Shown here: in pieces, positions 49,460-60,075 of the stretch | Numbering within the stretch: position 1 is the stretch's first letter | Layout: the number at the start of each line of letters is the position of its first letter | Source of the DNA: Hermatobates lingyangjiaoensis | Taxonomy: Eukaryota; Arthropoda; Insecta; Hemiptera; Hermatobatidae | Assembly (NCBI GenBank): GCA_026182355.1 | Contig: JAPFBL010000582.1 | Span: 248,001 to 312,000, forward strand | DNA: 64,000 bases | Direction: 5' to 3' | Program-made: the position numbers and the translations under genes | Notes under the pieces: generated by a model | The model's input: only the letters and a program-made list of their open reading frames with translations | The model's database searches: none | What the model was told of the DNA's origin: nothing

Positions 49460-50280
49460 AAAATTTCATGTTAGGAGGTCTAAATTTTAGCTAACTCAAG
49501 TATATTTAGATGAGGAATCCTTAACGAGTACCTGGCATGGTAAAGGCTCGGAGCCGACGGCTTAACGTCCTCTCCGAGAGATGACGTCCTCAGATTTATT
49601 CATCTCCCACATGAATAAATTGAAAGTCGGAGTGGATATTGAACTCTGGATCTGCTAGTCCAGAGGCGAGAACGTAAGCAACTGGGCTATCCTGGTCCTT
49701 TAACAAAGCTAGATTAGATGAAGTCACAGAGGCCGTCCCACGGGAGAACACTCATAGACTAGACTATGAATCTCATATATAGTATTTAGTGCAGGGATCT
49801 TTAAAGAGTCCCTAGCATCGTACAGGCTCGGTACCGACAGCTTAATGTCCTCTCCGAGGGAAGACGTGCTCAGATATATGCACCTATCACGTGAATAAAT
49901 CGAGGGCCAGAATCCCGGATCTACTAGGTTAGAAGTGAGCACGTAAGCCACTGGGCTACCCTGGTCCTTTAATACAGTTAGGTTAGATGAAGTCACAGTG
50001 GCTGTCCCACGGGAGAACATTCATAGGATTGACAATAAACATTCTACATTTGGAGTCCTAAATTTTACCTAACCCAAGTATATTTAGAGTAGGAACCCTT
50101 AATGAGTATATGGCATTGTAAAGGCTCGGAGCCAACGTCTTAACGTCCTCTCTGAGGGATATGTGACTCATATTTTGTCACCTCACTCAGTAATAAATCG
50201 ATAGCCAGAATGAGTAACAAACCTCGGATCTACGAGTTCAGAGACGAGCACGTAAACCACTGGACTACCCTGGCCTTTTA
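49460..50280 (-). mobile_element. Three tandem SINE copies
   Basis: Minus-strand SINEs at about 49460-49700, 49720-49970 and 49985-50280. Each ends with a head near gggctaccctggtcctttaa. Copies share a linker (gattagatgaagtcaca, cgtcccacgggagaaca) not seen in other SINEs here, so they arose by tandem duplication, not separate insertion. Confidence 0.8.
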
Positions 50281-50289
50281 ATACAATTA

Positions 50290-50860
50290 AAATGGTAATT
50301 TCATTTAAATTTTAAATGTTCGAAATTAAAGGAACAGCAATCATAAAATAATAATTTTAGAATAAACGCCACAATTAAGTCGCTATTATAATTAATCCCC
50401 TTAATTTAGTAAAATATTATTAAAGAAACCAGAATAGCTTTATTTCGTTCAAGGTCAATAACACCATTTTGCTTTTCATTCGTCAGCTAATTCACCTTTT
50501 AGTAAAAGACTTGCTTCTGTATTAAGGTCACTTTCAACTTTAATCATTTCTTTATATATCATTTCGCTTTCTTTTTCCTCGTTTTTAAAGCTAACCTGTT
50601 TAAAGTAAATGTTAAATATTACTTTTGACGGTGTCCAGTAATGTGGCATGCCCATAACTGAAATGCTACTAAATGATATATGAGCCATACCTAATGTTGA
50701 AAGTTTATAAGTCTGGGTCTTGGAAGCAGTATTAAATCATCAATTTCCATTAATTTATTTACGTATTTTTAACTTATTACTTAATTATTATTAACTTATT
50801 GTTATTATTCTATTACCATTGGTTTAAAAGTTTATAGACATTTCTGTATTAGACACGCGG
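50290..50860. other. AT-rich spacer
   Basis: No gene recognised. A minus-strand frame of 70 codons (50476-50688) has no known domain. Confidence 0.35.
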
Positions 50861-50864
50861 CTAG

Positions 50865-51015
50865 GTTAGCTCAGTCACAACGTAATCACCTTTGAATTTG
50901 TAGGTCCAGGGTTCGATACTATTGGAAATATTTATTTCCAATAGTATTACAATCAAAGATCTAATTTTAGACTGCTGTTATTAGTTCCAAACTTTTATCT
51001 TATTACAGTTCTCGT
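50865..51015 (+). mobile_element. SINE head joined to inverted repeat G
   Basis: ggctaggttagctcagtcac, gggttcgatacta, then a tattggaaatatttatttcc hairpin and an inverted copy of repeat G (tcaaagatctaattttagac). Confidence 0.6.
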
Positions 51016-51016
51016 A

Positions 51017-51060
<44 letters not shown>

Positions 51061-51064
51061 TATG

Positions 51065-51200
51065 GAGACTCCAACCGTCTCTGATTAGTGCGCTTGGTTT
51101 CCCTCTCTTATCTCTCCTGAAGATGGTTCAAACAGAAAATTAGAGACTGTAAGTGTGTGATTTTGATTTCTTTATGTTTCCAACGAAAAATTATATATAT
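51065..51200 (+). mobile_element. PLE family C unit
   Basis: Ribozyme 51113-51146: TCTC, CTGAAGA, T, stem II GGTT/AACA, GAAA, AATT, A, GAGA. Stem I perfect. Confidence 0.65.
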
Positions 51201-51400
51201 ACTTGAAATAAACAATGACACATAGACTGAAATATAACAAAAGACTCACTTTTCAATATTTCACTTCTTCTCCTGAGGACGACCGCCATTACGGTCGAAA
51301 TATTGAAAAGTGAGTCTTTTGTTATGTTTCAGTCTATGTGTCACTGTTTATTTCAAGTGTTATCTGTCCTGCCGGACCGTATTTCGTTTATCATGATATA
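51190..51400. mobile_element. PLE J-like fold-back
   Basis: Arms share tgaaataaacaatgacacat and aaaagactcacttttcaata. The left ribozyme is cut at the centre; the right one is complete. Confidence 0.7.
51267..51310 (+). ncRNA. Hammerhead ribozyme, J-like (intact)
   Basis: TTCTC, CTGAGGA 51273-51279, C, stem II GACCG/CGGTC with loop CCATTA, GAAA, stem III ATAT, cleavage T, GAAAAG. Stem I pairs with one C.A mismatch. Confidence 0.7.
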
Positions 51401-51404
51401 TATA

Positions 51405-51625
51405 CATATACATAAAGGTTTCACATAAACTCGTGAAATAACAATCAATGATCAAAACACAATATAAAAATGGGAAAACAAGACTAAGATCTTTCAACTG
51501 TAACAAGCGGTCTTCGTCAGAGTAAAAAAGTTGGGTTTTTGACTCTGACGAACATCGCTTGTTACGGTTAAATGATCTTAGTCTTGTTTTCCTATTTTCA
51601 TATTGTGGTTTGATCATTGATATAT
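51405..51625. mobile_element. PLE family A fold-back
   Basis: Minus ribozyme 51482-51524 (stem II GACCG/CAGTT, stem I end TACT) and plus ribozyme 51541-51583 (GAAA changed to TAAA). The arms meet at aaaaaagttgggtt. Confidence 0.7.
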
Positions 51626-51639
51626 ATATACTTTTTTGA

Positions 51640-51809
51640 AGAAAATACCATCCGAAACGGACAAATACAGTTCGACGGTTGGGTCTCCAACCGTCTCTGT
51701 ACCAGTGTGCTTGGTGTCCCTCTCTTATCTCTCCTGAATTCGGTTCAACCGCAAATCAGAGTCTATAAGTGTGTTTTTTTAATTTCTCTATGTTTCTTTA
51801 TATACATTG

Positions 51810-51847
<38 letters not shown>

Positions 51848-51850
51848 CGA
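51640..51850 (+). mobile_element. PLE family C unit, decayed ribozyme
   Basis: 51729-51762: CTGAATTC in place of the core, GCAAA in place of GAAA. Ends in (TA)n. Confidence 0.55.
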
Positions 51851-51869
51851 GAACTGTGATTTGTTCACA

Positions 51870-52015
51870 TGGGATGTGTATAAATCTGAGCACGTCTTCC
51901 CTTGGAGAGGCAGTTAAGCTGTCGGTACCGAGCCTGTACAATGTCAGATACCCGTTAAAGATCCCTCCTCTATACCTGAGGTGGGCAAAATTTAAGACTC
52001 TCCATGGGAGAATTA
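51870..52015 (+). mobile_element. SINE body fragment
   Basis: aatctgagcacgtcttccct, gcctgtacaatgtcagatac, aaatttaagactctccatgg. The tRNA head is absent. Confidence 0.65.
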
Positions 52016-52349
52016 ATGTTCTGCAAGCAATGGTTGAGAATCCTTGATTTAAAGATTAATGACTTTTCGAGACAGACATCATATCGAATTTGGGATTCCC
52101 AGGGAATTTGCGAAATATATAGCAGCTAGTAAAGGAGGTTATCTCCTTTGCACCTACCCGTGATATTCATCTTAGTATCTCACTCACTCAGCCGAGACCG
52201 GATTTGTGAAACTTTGCGAAGGTGTTAGACTACCACATTATACTATCAACAGCAGACAAGACGTGGGAAATTCTCATACTTTGAGTAAAATATAAATCAC
52301 CACCTTCTAACAGTAAGCAGTATTTACGTCGTTCTTACAGTCGCCGGTC

Positions 52350-53516
52350 ACGACTGCCTAACTACCTTACTAGCTTACTACCTTACTACCTTACTAGCTT
52401 ACTACCTTACTACCTTACTAGCTTACTACCTTACTACCTTACTAGCTTACTACCTTACTACCTTACTAGCTTACTACCTTACTACCTTACTAGCTTACTA
52501 CCTTACTAGCTTACTACCTTACTACCTGACTACCTTACTGCCTTACTACCTTACTACCTTACTGCCTTACTACCTTACTACCTTACTACCTTACTGCCTT
52601 ACTACCTTACTACCTTACTACCTTACAGCCTTACTACCTTACTACCTTACTGCCTTACTACCTTACTACCTTACTACCTTACTAGCTTACTACCTTACTA
52701 CCTTACTAGCTTACTACCTTACTACCTTTCTAGCTTACTACGTTACTACGTTACTACGTTACTACCTTACTACCTTACTACCTTACTACCTTACTGCCTT
52801 ACTACCTTACTACCTTACTACCTTACTGCCTTACTACCTTACTACCTTACTGCCTTACTACCTTACTACCGTACTGCCTTACTACCTTACTACCTTACTG
52901 CCTTACTACCTTACTACCTTACTGCCTTACTACCTTACTACCTTACTGCCTTACTACCTTACTAGCTTACTACCTTACTACCTTACTACCTTACTGCCTT
53001 ACTACCTTACTACCTTACTGCCTTACTACCTTACTACCTTACTACCTTACTACCTTACTAGCTTACTACCTTACTACCTTACTAGCTTACTACCTTACTA
53101 CCTTACTGCCTTACTACCTTACTACCTTACTACCTTACTACCTTACTGCCTTACTACCTTACTACCTTACTACCTTACTACCTTACTACCTTACTACCTT
53201 ACTACCTTACTACCTTACTACCTTACTAGCTTACTACCTTACTACCTTACTACCTTACTACCTTACTACCTTACTACCTTGCTACCTTACTACCTAACTA
53301 CCTTACTACCTAACTACCTTACTACCTTACTACCTTACTATCTAACTACCTTACTATCTAACTACCTTACTACCTAACTACCTTACTACCTAACTACCTT
53401 ACTACCTAACTACCTTACTACCTTACTACCTTACTACCTAACTACCTTACTACCTTACTACCTTACTACCTTACTATCTAACTACCTTACTACCTAACTA
53501 CCTTACTACCTTACTA
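52350..53516. repeat. 8-bp satellite (TTACTACC) with higher-order variants
   Basis: About 145 units. G-containing variants (TTACTAGC, TTACTGCC) recur every three or four units, giving a 24- to 32-bp higher order; the right end shifts to TAACTACC. Confidence 0.95.
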
Positions 53517-53589
53517 AAAACTGGTAGTGATTGAAGAATTTGCTCAGTCCTTTTCAACTGAAAATCTGTACCTTTTTCAGTGGTGTTGC

Positions 53590-53950
53590 AATGGGGGGGG
53601 GGGGGGGGGGTCCGTCCCAAGTGTCACGTACCAGGAGGCGGCATTTTGAGAGGATAAAAATAGAAAATAAAAAAAAATTAAAATAATAAAAATTACAAAA
53701 AAAATCTAAAGTTTTACACCAAAATGAGTTTTTTCATGTCGTATTTTTTTTTTATTTTATTTCTGAATTACTGTTTTTAAACGGACTTTTCAGCTGTGAT
53801 ATTTGCAAATTACAAATAAGTTTATTTAAAATTTTTCAAAACTTGTTTTTTTAAAAGGGTTAAAAGTTTATTATATTTGTTGCGTAACCAGTTAATTTAA
53901 TATAACAATTTTTTTTAAATCATTAACAATTTAATGAATATAAAAATTAT
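53590..53950 (+). repeat. Dispersed G-run/AT-rich repeat
   Basis: A G-run, gcggcattttgagaggataa, aaaatgagttttttcatg, ctgtttttaaacggactttt. The same order occurs twice at 62205-62600. Confidence 0.6.
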
Positions 53951-54122
53951 ATTCGGCTGTATTATAAAAAAAAATGAATATACAGCTGTTATAAAAAACT
54001 AAACATTTTACAAAAACAAAAAAAAATATAATTCAAATCATAAAAAAAATTGTTCTGAGGTGAAATGGATAAACAAACAAAAGTCTCCACACAAATGAAA
54101 TTTTATTCAACAACAACCACAA

Positions 54123-54159
54123 CAACGCGTTTCGAACCCTTTGTGTTCATCATCAGGAA
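54123..54159 (-). ncRNA. Hammerhead ribozyme, PLE family D
   Basis: CTTC, CTGATGA, T, stem II GAACAC/GGGTTC, GAAA, stem III ACGCGT, T, GTTG. Confidence 0.65.
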
Positions 54160-54286
54160 GACACCAAAGGATGTGGTGCTGAAGGGTTTTCCAATGAAAA
54201 CAACTAGTAGGAAAAACTTTAGAAAAATTATTTTCCTACTAGTTGTTTTCACTGGACCAACCCTCCATCACCACATCCTTTGGTGT

Positions 54287-54324
54287 CTTCCTGATGATGA
54301 ACACAAAGGGTTCGAAACACGTTG
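54287..54324 (+). ncRNA. Hammerhead ribozyme, PLE family D
   Basis: CTTC, CTGATGA 54291-54297, T, GAACAC/GGGTTC, GAAA, ACACGT, T, G. Shares the same stem II mismatch as the partner arm. Confidence 0.65.
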
Positions 54325-54499
54325 TTGTTGTTGAATAAAACTTCATTTGTGTGGAGACTTTTGTTTGTTTATCCATTTTACCTCAGAACAATTTTTTTTA
54401 TGATTTTCATTATACTTTTTTTGTTTTTTGAAAAATGTGTAGTTTTCTTTTGATAACAGCTGTATATTAGTACTGTAATAAGATGAAAGTCTGGGACTA

Positions 54500-55860
54500 A
54501 CAACTGAGTAATTTAATGATGGGAGATATTTTGTAAAGGAATAAAAGAATCAGACGGGTTAAAAAATATCTGGATATCGGATAAAACATGCGTTCTCATC
54601 CTTGCTTGGCCCATGCTCTCCATTGTCGCAAAGTCATTCCCCCCCCCATCCTAGATCGTATTTTTCAAAAAGTCCTTTTTAAATACCTTATATACAATAA
54701 TTCTTATTCTTTCAATATAATAATATAAAAAATAATTATTTTTTTCATTCTTTATTCTATTTATGGTATATTCTATAAAACTGACTTTATTTTATATTTA
54801 TAAAGAAAAAATATATATTTATTTTATATATTTGTATATATATATATATATATCTGTATATATTTATTTGACTTCATAAAAAAATATTTATTTTGTAAAA
54901 AAGAATTTTATAAGTTACAAATATTGCTAAAATCCTTTTAGTTTTTCCTTTATTATGTTTTAAAAATTAAATGCTAATTAAATATATGGAAATACAATCA
55001 AAACAGTATTTTTTTAATTTTTAATTAAAAGGTTAAAATTTATACTTGCTTTCTTCATTTTGTGAATTAATTAAATATATGGAAATACAATCAAAATAGT
55101 CGTTTATTAATTTTTAATTAAAAGGTAGAATCTATACTTGCTTTGTTTATTCTGTAAACTTACTGTAGAGGCAATTCACTACCTGAAAACCTGTAATTCA
55201 CCCCTGAGGGTGTATTTCACCCTAATTGAAAACCCCTGGGATAAAAAGGAAATAAAAACACCGACGAAAGCAATTTTACTGTATGAAAAGTCTAGCATGG
55301 ATTTCTCTCCTTCAGATGAATATATACAGTTTTATTTCCATATAAAACAAAACTTTGAAAAACTATCAAAAAAAGAAGAGAAATTAATTTAATAAAGTTG
55401 TTACTGAATGAATTCAAGGTTGGTTTTTGGAGTGAACTCTTAACATTGTTTATTTGATTGAAAGAACAATCATTTGAATGAAGCCTCTTCATTTGAACTT
55501 TGACTATTCAACTTGAAGAAAGCTTCTAGTTTGATAACAAACTTGAGATTTCAATTTCATCTGAAATAAAACAAGATTCTCTTTTATTAAATTTAATTAA
55601 GGATTTTTGAATTATAAACATTGAAATGTTTTTAAATATAATTACAGTTTTATTTCTGTTCTTGTGTAATTAGTTTCATTAATCATACTTCTTTTTAATA
55701 TTGTTGAATGTAGATTGCGTTAGCATAATTAAATTAATCAAGTTTTCATTTTTTTACTTTACTATAAGTAAAAGTATAGTGATCGTGAAAAAATTCTATC
55801 TCGAGATTTTGACGGAATTATATGTTTTGAGGTCCCAAAAGTCGTTTTATGATGTTTTTT
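54500..55860. other. AT-rich spacer
   Basis: No gene supported. Direct repeats of about 75 bp lie at 54965-55040 and 55062-55135 (ttaaatatatggaaatacaa). A plus-strand frame of 84 codons (55138-55392) has no recognised domain. Confidence 0.4.
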
Positions 55861-55873
55861 CGATGATGTCTGT

Positions 55874-55877
55874 GTGC

Positions 55878-55938
<61 letters not shown>
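55874..55938. repeat. (TG)n microsatellite
   Basis: About 30 TG units with a (GGTG) end. Confidence 0.95.
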
Positions 55939-55943
<5 letters not shown>

Positions 55944-56028
55944 TTGGGTGGGTGGGTGAGTGTGTTAGCATTGCTTGTTCCAATTATTATTCATTTAGGA
56001 TTGGTCCACTAGTAATACTTATTTTTTG

Positions 56029-56095
56029 AGGGCCAGGTTAGCACAGTGGTAACCCTCTCGCCTCTGAACAAGTAGATCCAGGGTTCAATACCTAC
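56029..56095 (+). mobile_element. SINE head next to the 42-bp minisatellite
   Basis: agggccaggttagcacagtg, gcctctgaacaagtagatcc, agggttcaatacctactatg, then agtcaaatacgaacacacag, the first minisatellite unit. Confidence 0.75.
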
Positions 56096-56980
56096 TATGG
56101 AGTCAAATACGAACACACAGAACAGGTCGAATACTTATATAAAGTCAAATACAAACACACAGCGGACTCTGACGAAGACCGCTTGTTACGGTTGAAAGAT
56201 CTTAGCCTTGTTTTCCCATTTCTTATTGTGGTTTGATCATAGGTCAAATACTAATACAAAGTCAAATACAAACAGACAGAACAGGTCAAATACTTATACA
56301 AAGTCAAATACAAACACACAGAATAAGTCAAATACTTATACAAAACCAAATACAAACACACAGAAAAGGTCAAATACTAATATAAAGTCAAATTCAAACA
56401 CACAGAACAGGTCTAATACCAATATAAAGTCAAATACAAACACACAAAATAGGTCAAATACTTATACAAAGCCAAATACAAATACACAGAACAGGTAAAA
56501 ATTTATACAAAGTCAAAAATAAACACACAGAACAGGTCAAAATATTTATACAAAGTCAAGTACAAATCCTTTGAACAGGTTAAATACTAATACAAAGTCA
56601 AATACAAACACACAATACAGGTCAAATACTAATACAAAATCTAATACAAACACTCACAACAGTAAAAATTAAAATACAAGCAAACAGAACAGGTCAAATA
56701 CTAATACAAAGTCAAATACATACACACAGAACAAGTCAAATACTTATACAAAGTCAAAAACAAACAGACAGAACAGGTCAAATACTAATACAAAGTCAAA
56801 TACAAACACACAGAACAGGTCAAATACTAATACAAAGTCAAATACAAACACAGAGAACAGTCAAATACTAATACTAAGTCAAATACAAACAGACAGAACA
56901 GGTCATATACTAATAAAAAGTCAAATACAAACACACAGAACAGGTCAAATACTAATACAAAGTCAAATAAATGTATTTGA
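56090..56980. repeat. 42-bp minisatellite
   Basis: Unit gaacaggtcaaatactaata followed by caaagtcaaatacaaacacaca. About 19 copies, with a PLE ribozyme inserted at 56163-56241. More copies lie at 59870-60075 and 61628-61795, on either side of a LINE. Confidence 0.95.
56165..56207 (+). ncRNA. Hammerhead ribozyme, PLE family A, inside the minisatellite
   Basis: GACT, CTGACGA, A, GACCG/CGGTT, GAAA, AGATCT, T, AGCC. The insert starts at the ribozyme 5' strand of stem I and stops at tttgatcat; there is no (TA)n. Confidence 0.7.
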
Positions 56981-56984
56981 TTTA

Positions 56985-57270
56985 TTTACGCAGGAGGTAA
57001 ATAAATCTGAGCATATCGTTCCTCGAAAAGGACGACAAGCTGTGGGTCCGTTAGCCTATATGATCTGAAGAACTAGTAGGTCCAGGGTTCGATACCCATT
57101 CTGACCATCAATTTATTTATTCATGTGAAAAGTGAATAAATTTGAGCACTGTTTCCTCAGAAAGGACGTTAAGCCGTCAATCCCGAGACTGTACAATGTC
57201 ACATACTCTTTAAAGATCTCTACTGTAAACACATTTGAGTTAGGCAAAATTTAAAAATCTCAATTTAGAA
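56985..57270 (+). mobile_element. SINE pieces, rearranged
   Basis: A body piece (gcaggaggtaaataaatctg) precedes a head piece (ggtccagggttcgatacc at 57080), followed by another body and tail (aatttgagcactgtttcctc, gagttaggcaaaatttaaaa). Confidence 0.65.
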
Positions 57271-57551
57271 TCAACAGGTAATGTAGCTCACCCATTATTT
57301 AAATGGGTTCTAAATACTAAATGAACCACAATTTTTGTGGCTCATTTAGAACAGTACTAAAAGGTGAAAGCCTAAATAGCTTAAATCACAATAACTTGAC
57401 CTGATTAGAAAACTTTAGTATGATTTTTGGAATCAGTACCCCTAAATTAACCTAAATCAAAGATTGCAATCAGTTATTATGTAATATTTACTCATTGCAG
57501 GGTAAAAAGCAAATGAAATAGTTTCCACATATAAAAAATTAGTAGTATAAA

Positions 57552-57588
57552 CAACGCGTTTCGAACACGTAGTGGTCTTCTTTAGGCA
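57552..57588 (-). ncRNA. Hammerhead remnant, PLE family D
   Basis: TGC, CTAAAGA (G5 is A), A, stem II region GACCACTACGTGTTC, GAAA, ACGCGT, T, GTTT. Probably inactive. Confidence 0.55.
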
Positions 57589-58171
57589 TTAACTAAAAAA
57601 ATAAATCTCATCAGAGAGTTCTCTATAGCTTTTTCCCCTCCAAAATAGTGCTCCTACTTAGAGGGGGAGTTTATTGTAATATGTTCACATGCTCCATTCT
57701 ATATTATCTATAGTTTAAAGTAAATTAAAATAAGTACAAAATAAAATAAGGAAGAAACTACATACCCAAGGGTGAGTGTCTGTGGTAGAACTGACTGGGA
57801 ATAGGATGGACGTGGGTGAGGATGTGGGGTACATCAGTTTCAAATTGGAAAGGAGGTACATTCTTTATTTTTTTTTTTTTTTAAATAACAATGAAATGTA
57901 CCTGCTTTTCAACATGAAACAGATGTTCACTCCATACCCTCACCCACTTCCATCCTATTCCCAGTCAGTTGTACCACAGCCACTCACCCTTGGGTATGTA
58001 CTCTCTTCCTTATTTTATTTTGTACTTATTTTAATTTACTTTAAACTATAGATAATATAGAATGGAGCATGTGAACATATTACAATAAACTCCCCCTCTA
58101 AGTAGGAGCACTATTTTGGAGGGGAAAAAGCTATAGAGAACTCTCTGATGAGATTGTATTTTTTTAGTTAA

Positions 58172-58208
58172 TGCCTGAAGAAGACCACAACGTGTTCGAA
58201 ACGCGTTG
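58172..58208 (+). ncRNA. Hammerhead ribozyme, PLE family D
   Basis: TGC, CTGAAGA 58175-58181, A, stem II GACCAC/GTGTTC (reduced pairing), GAAA, ACGCGT, T, GTTT. Core intact. Confidence 0.65.
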
Positions 58209-58344
58209 TTTATACTATTTAATTTCTATATGTGGAGACTATTTCATTAGCTTTTTACCCTAAAATAACCTAAATCAGCTTAGAACCTTAGGCAATACCT
58301 TAGCCTAAACCTTGGGCATCAAACAATATGTTGACCAGTAGAAT

Positions 58345-59400
58345 ACAAAGGAGAGTCTCATATAGAGGAGTGCCTCAACAAACAAAAATAACAGAGGGTA
58401 AAAAAATAGCGAGTGAGGCATGGTGAGTGCCTCAACAAACAAACAAAAATAACAGAGTATTAGAAAACAGCGAGTGAGGCATAGAGAGTGCCTCAATAAA
58501 CAAACAAAAATAACAGAGGGTTAAAAAATAGCGAGTGAGGCATAGAGAGTGCCTCAACAAACAAACAAAAATAATAGAGGGTTAAAAAATAGCGAGTGAG
58601 GCATGGTGAGTGCCTCAACAAACAAACAAAAATAACAGAGGGTTAAAAAATAGCGATTGAGGCATGGTGAGTGCCTCAATAAACAAACAAAAATATCAGA
58701 GGGTTAAAAAATAGCGAGTGAGGCATAGAGAGTGCCTCAACAAACAAACAAAAATAACAGAGGGTTAAAAAATAGCGAGTGAGGCATGGTGAGTGCCTCA
58801 ACAAACAAACAAAAATAACAGAGGGTTAGAAAACAGCGAGTGAGGCATATAGAGTGCCTCAACAAACAAACAAAAATAACAGAGGGTTAGAAAACAGCGA
58901 GTGAGGCATATAGAGTGCCTCAACAAACAAACAAAAATAATAGAGGGTTAAAAAATAGCGAGTGAGGCATGGAGAGTGCCTCAACAAACAAACAAAAATA
59001 ACAGAGGGTTAGAAAACAGCGAGTGAGGCATATAGAGTGCCTCAACAAACAAACAAAAATAACAGAGGGTTAAAAAATAGCGAGTGAGGCATGGAGAGTG
59101 CCTCAACAAACAAACAAAAATAATAGAGGGTTAAAAAATAGCGAGTGAGGCATGGTGAGTGCCTCAACAAACAAACAAAAATAACAGAGGGTTAAAAAAT
59201 AGCGAGTGAGGCATGGTGAGTGCCTCAATAAACAAACAAAAATAACAGAGGGTTAAAAAATAGCGATTGAGGCATGGTGAGTGCCTCAATAAACAAACAA
59301 AAATAACAGAGGGTTAAAAAATAGCGAGTGAGGCATGGAGAGTGCCTCAACAAACAAACAAAAATAACAGAGGGTTAAAAAATAGTGAGTGAGGCATGGT
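58345..59400. repeat. 61-bp satellite with a conserved hairpin
   Basis: About 17 copies; cgagtgaggc starts at 58471 and 58532. Each copy holds TGAGGCA, a 7-nt loop and TGCCTCA. Loop bases vary (TGGTGAG, TAGAGAG, TATAGAG); stem bases do not. Confidence 0.95.
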
Positions 59401-59830
59401 CTGCAATTACTATAGCCCTTATGGGTCACCCGACTTATTAAACATGACTCTAACATGGGGACGGGTATAGCCCCAGGCATTCGTGAGTCAACCAATCCTA
59501 AAGCTTTGACCTTTTGGGGGGCTGGCTATAATTCTAAACCCATTGTCCAGGTAGAATTAATTCAAGTCTTGGGTTCACCCAGGATTCTCTTATCAATGAC
59601 TTTGAATTTGATACAGTTTCACTTTTGGTTACCTTGTCGAGAAACAGGTGTTGACCTTGAGCACTGCTGACCTTTCCCAGCTGTTTGTATCAGTTACGGC
59701 ATATGTTCTAGACAAGAGTAACTCAGGTTTCCTGAGGCATCGATATCAATAACCAAAACTGACATGATGACAGCGTTAATTAAAATTAATATAACACAAA
59801 TACCATATAATCTAAATTTAATGTATGTTG
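59401..59830. other. Unassigned GC-richer stretch
   Basis: Follows the last satellite copy without any repeat I recognise. No coding frame with a domain. Confidence 0.4.
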
Positions 59831-59834
59831 GAGA

Positions 59835-60075
59835 TCAGGGTAGACCAATGGCAACCTGGGTGCTCGCATCTGAACAGGTCAAATGTTATACAAAATCAAA
59901 TATAAACACACAGAACAGCTCTAATACTTATATAAAGTCAAATACAAACACACAGTACAGCTGTAATACTAATACAAAGTCAAATACAAACACAAAGAAC
60001 AGGTCAAATGTTATACAAAGTCAAAAACATACACCAGAACAGCTCTAATACTAATACAAAGTCAAATACAAACAC
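59835..60075 (+). repeat. SINE head fragment and 42-bp minisatellite
   Basis: gatcagggtagaccaatggc then gcatctgaacaggtcaaat: a decayed SINE head passes directly into the minisatellite unit. Confidence 0.7.

Larger units (their letters stand above)
53950..54480. mobile_element. PLE family D giant palindrome
   Basis: Arms about 260 bp: tatacagctgttataaaaaa at 53985 is inverted at 54455, the PLE D ends (tgaggtgaaatggataaac) at 54056 and 54370, and ribozymes at 54123-54159 (-) and 54287-54324 (+). The outer arms also include repeat-like sequence outside the PLE. Confidence 0.8.
57480..58262. mobile_element. PLE family D giant palindrome
   Basis: Arms of about 360 bp (57485-57860 and 57900-58260) with near-identical content: atgagtaaat tail, ribozyme, gagagttctctatagctttt, cttgggtatgtac, ccatcctattcccagtcag. 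Centre near 57880 in a T-run. The largest fold-back in the window. Confidence 0.85.

Noticed and set aside
55138..55392. 84-codon frame as a small gene
   Set aside because: Lys/Glu-rich in an AT-rich stretch; no domain and no supporting context.
58345..59400. CRISPR array
   Set aside because: Units are contiguous and identical throughout with no unique spacers; the setting is eukaryotic.
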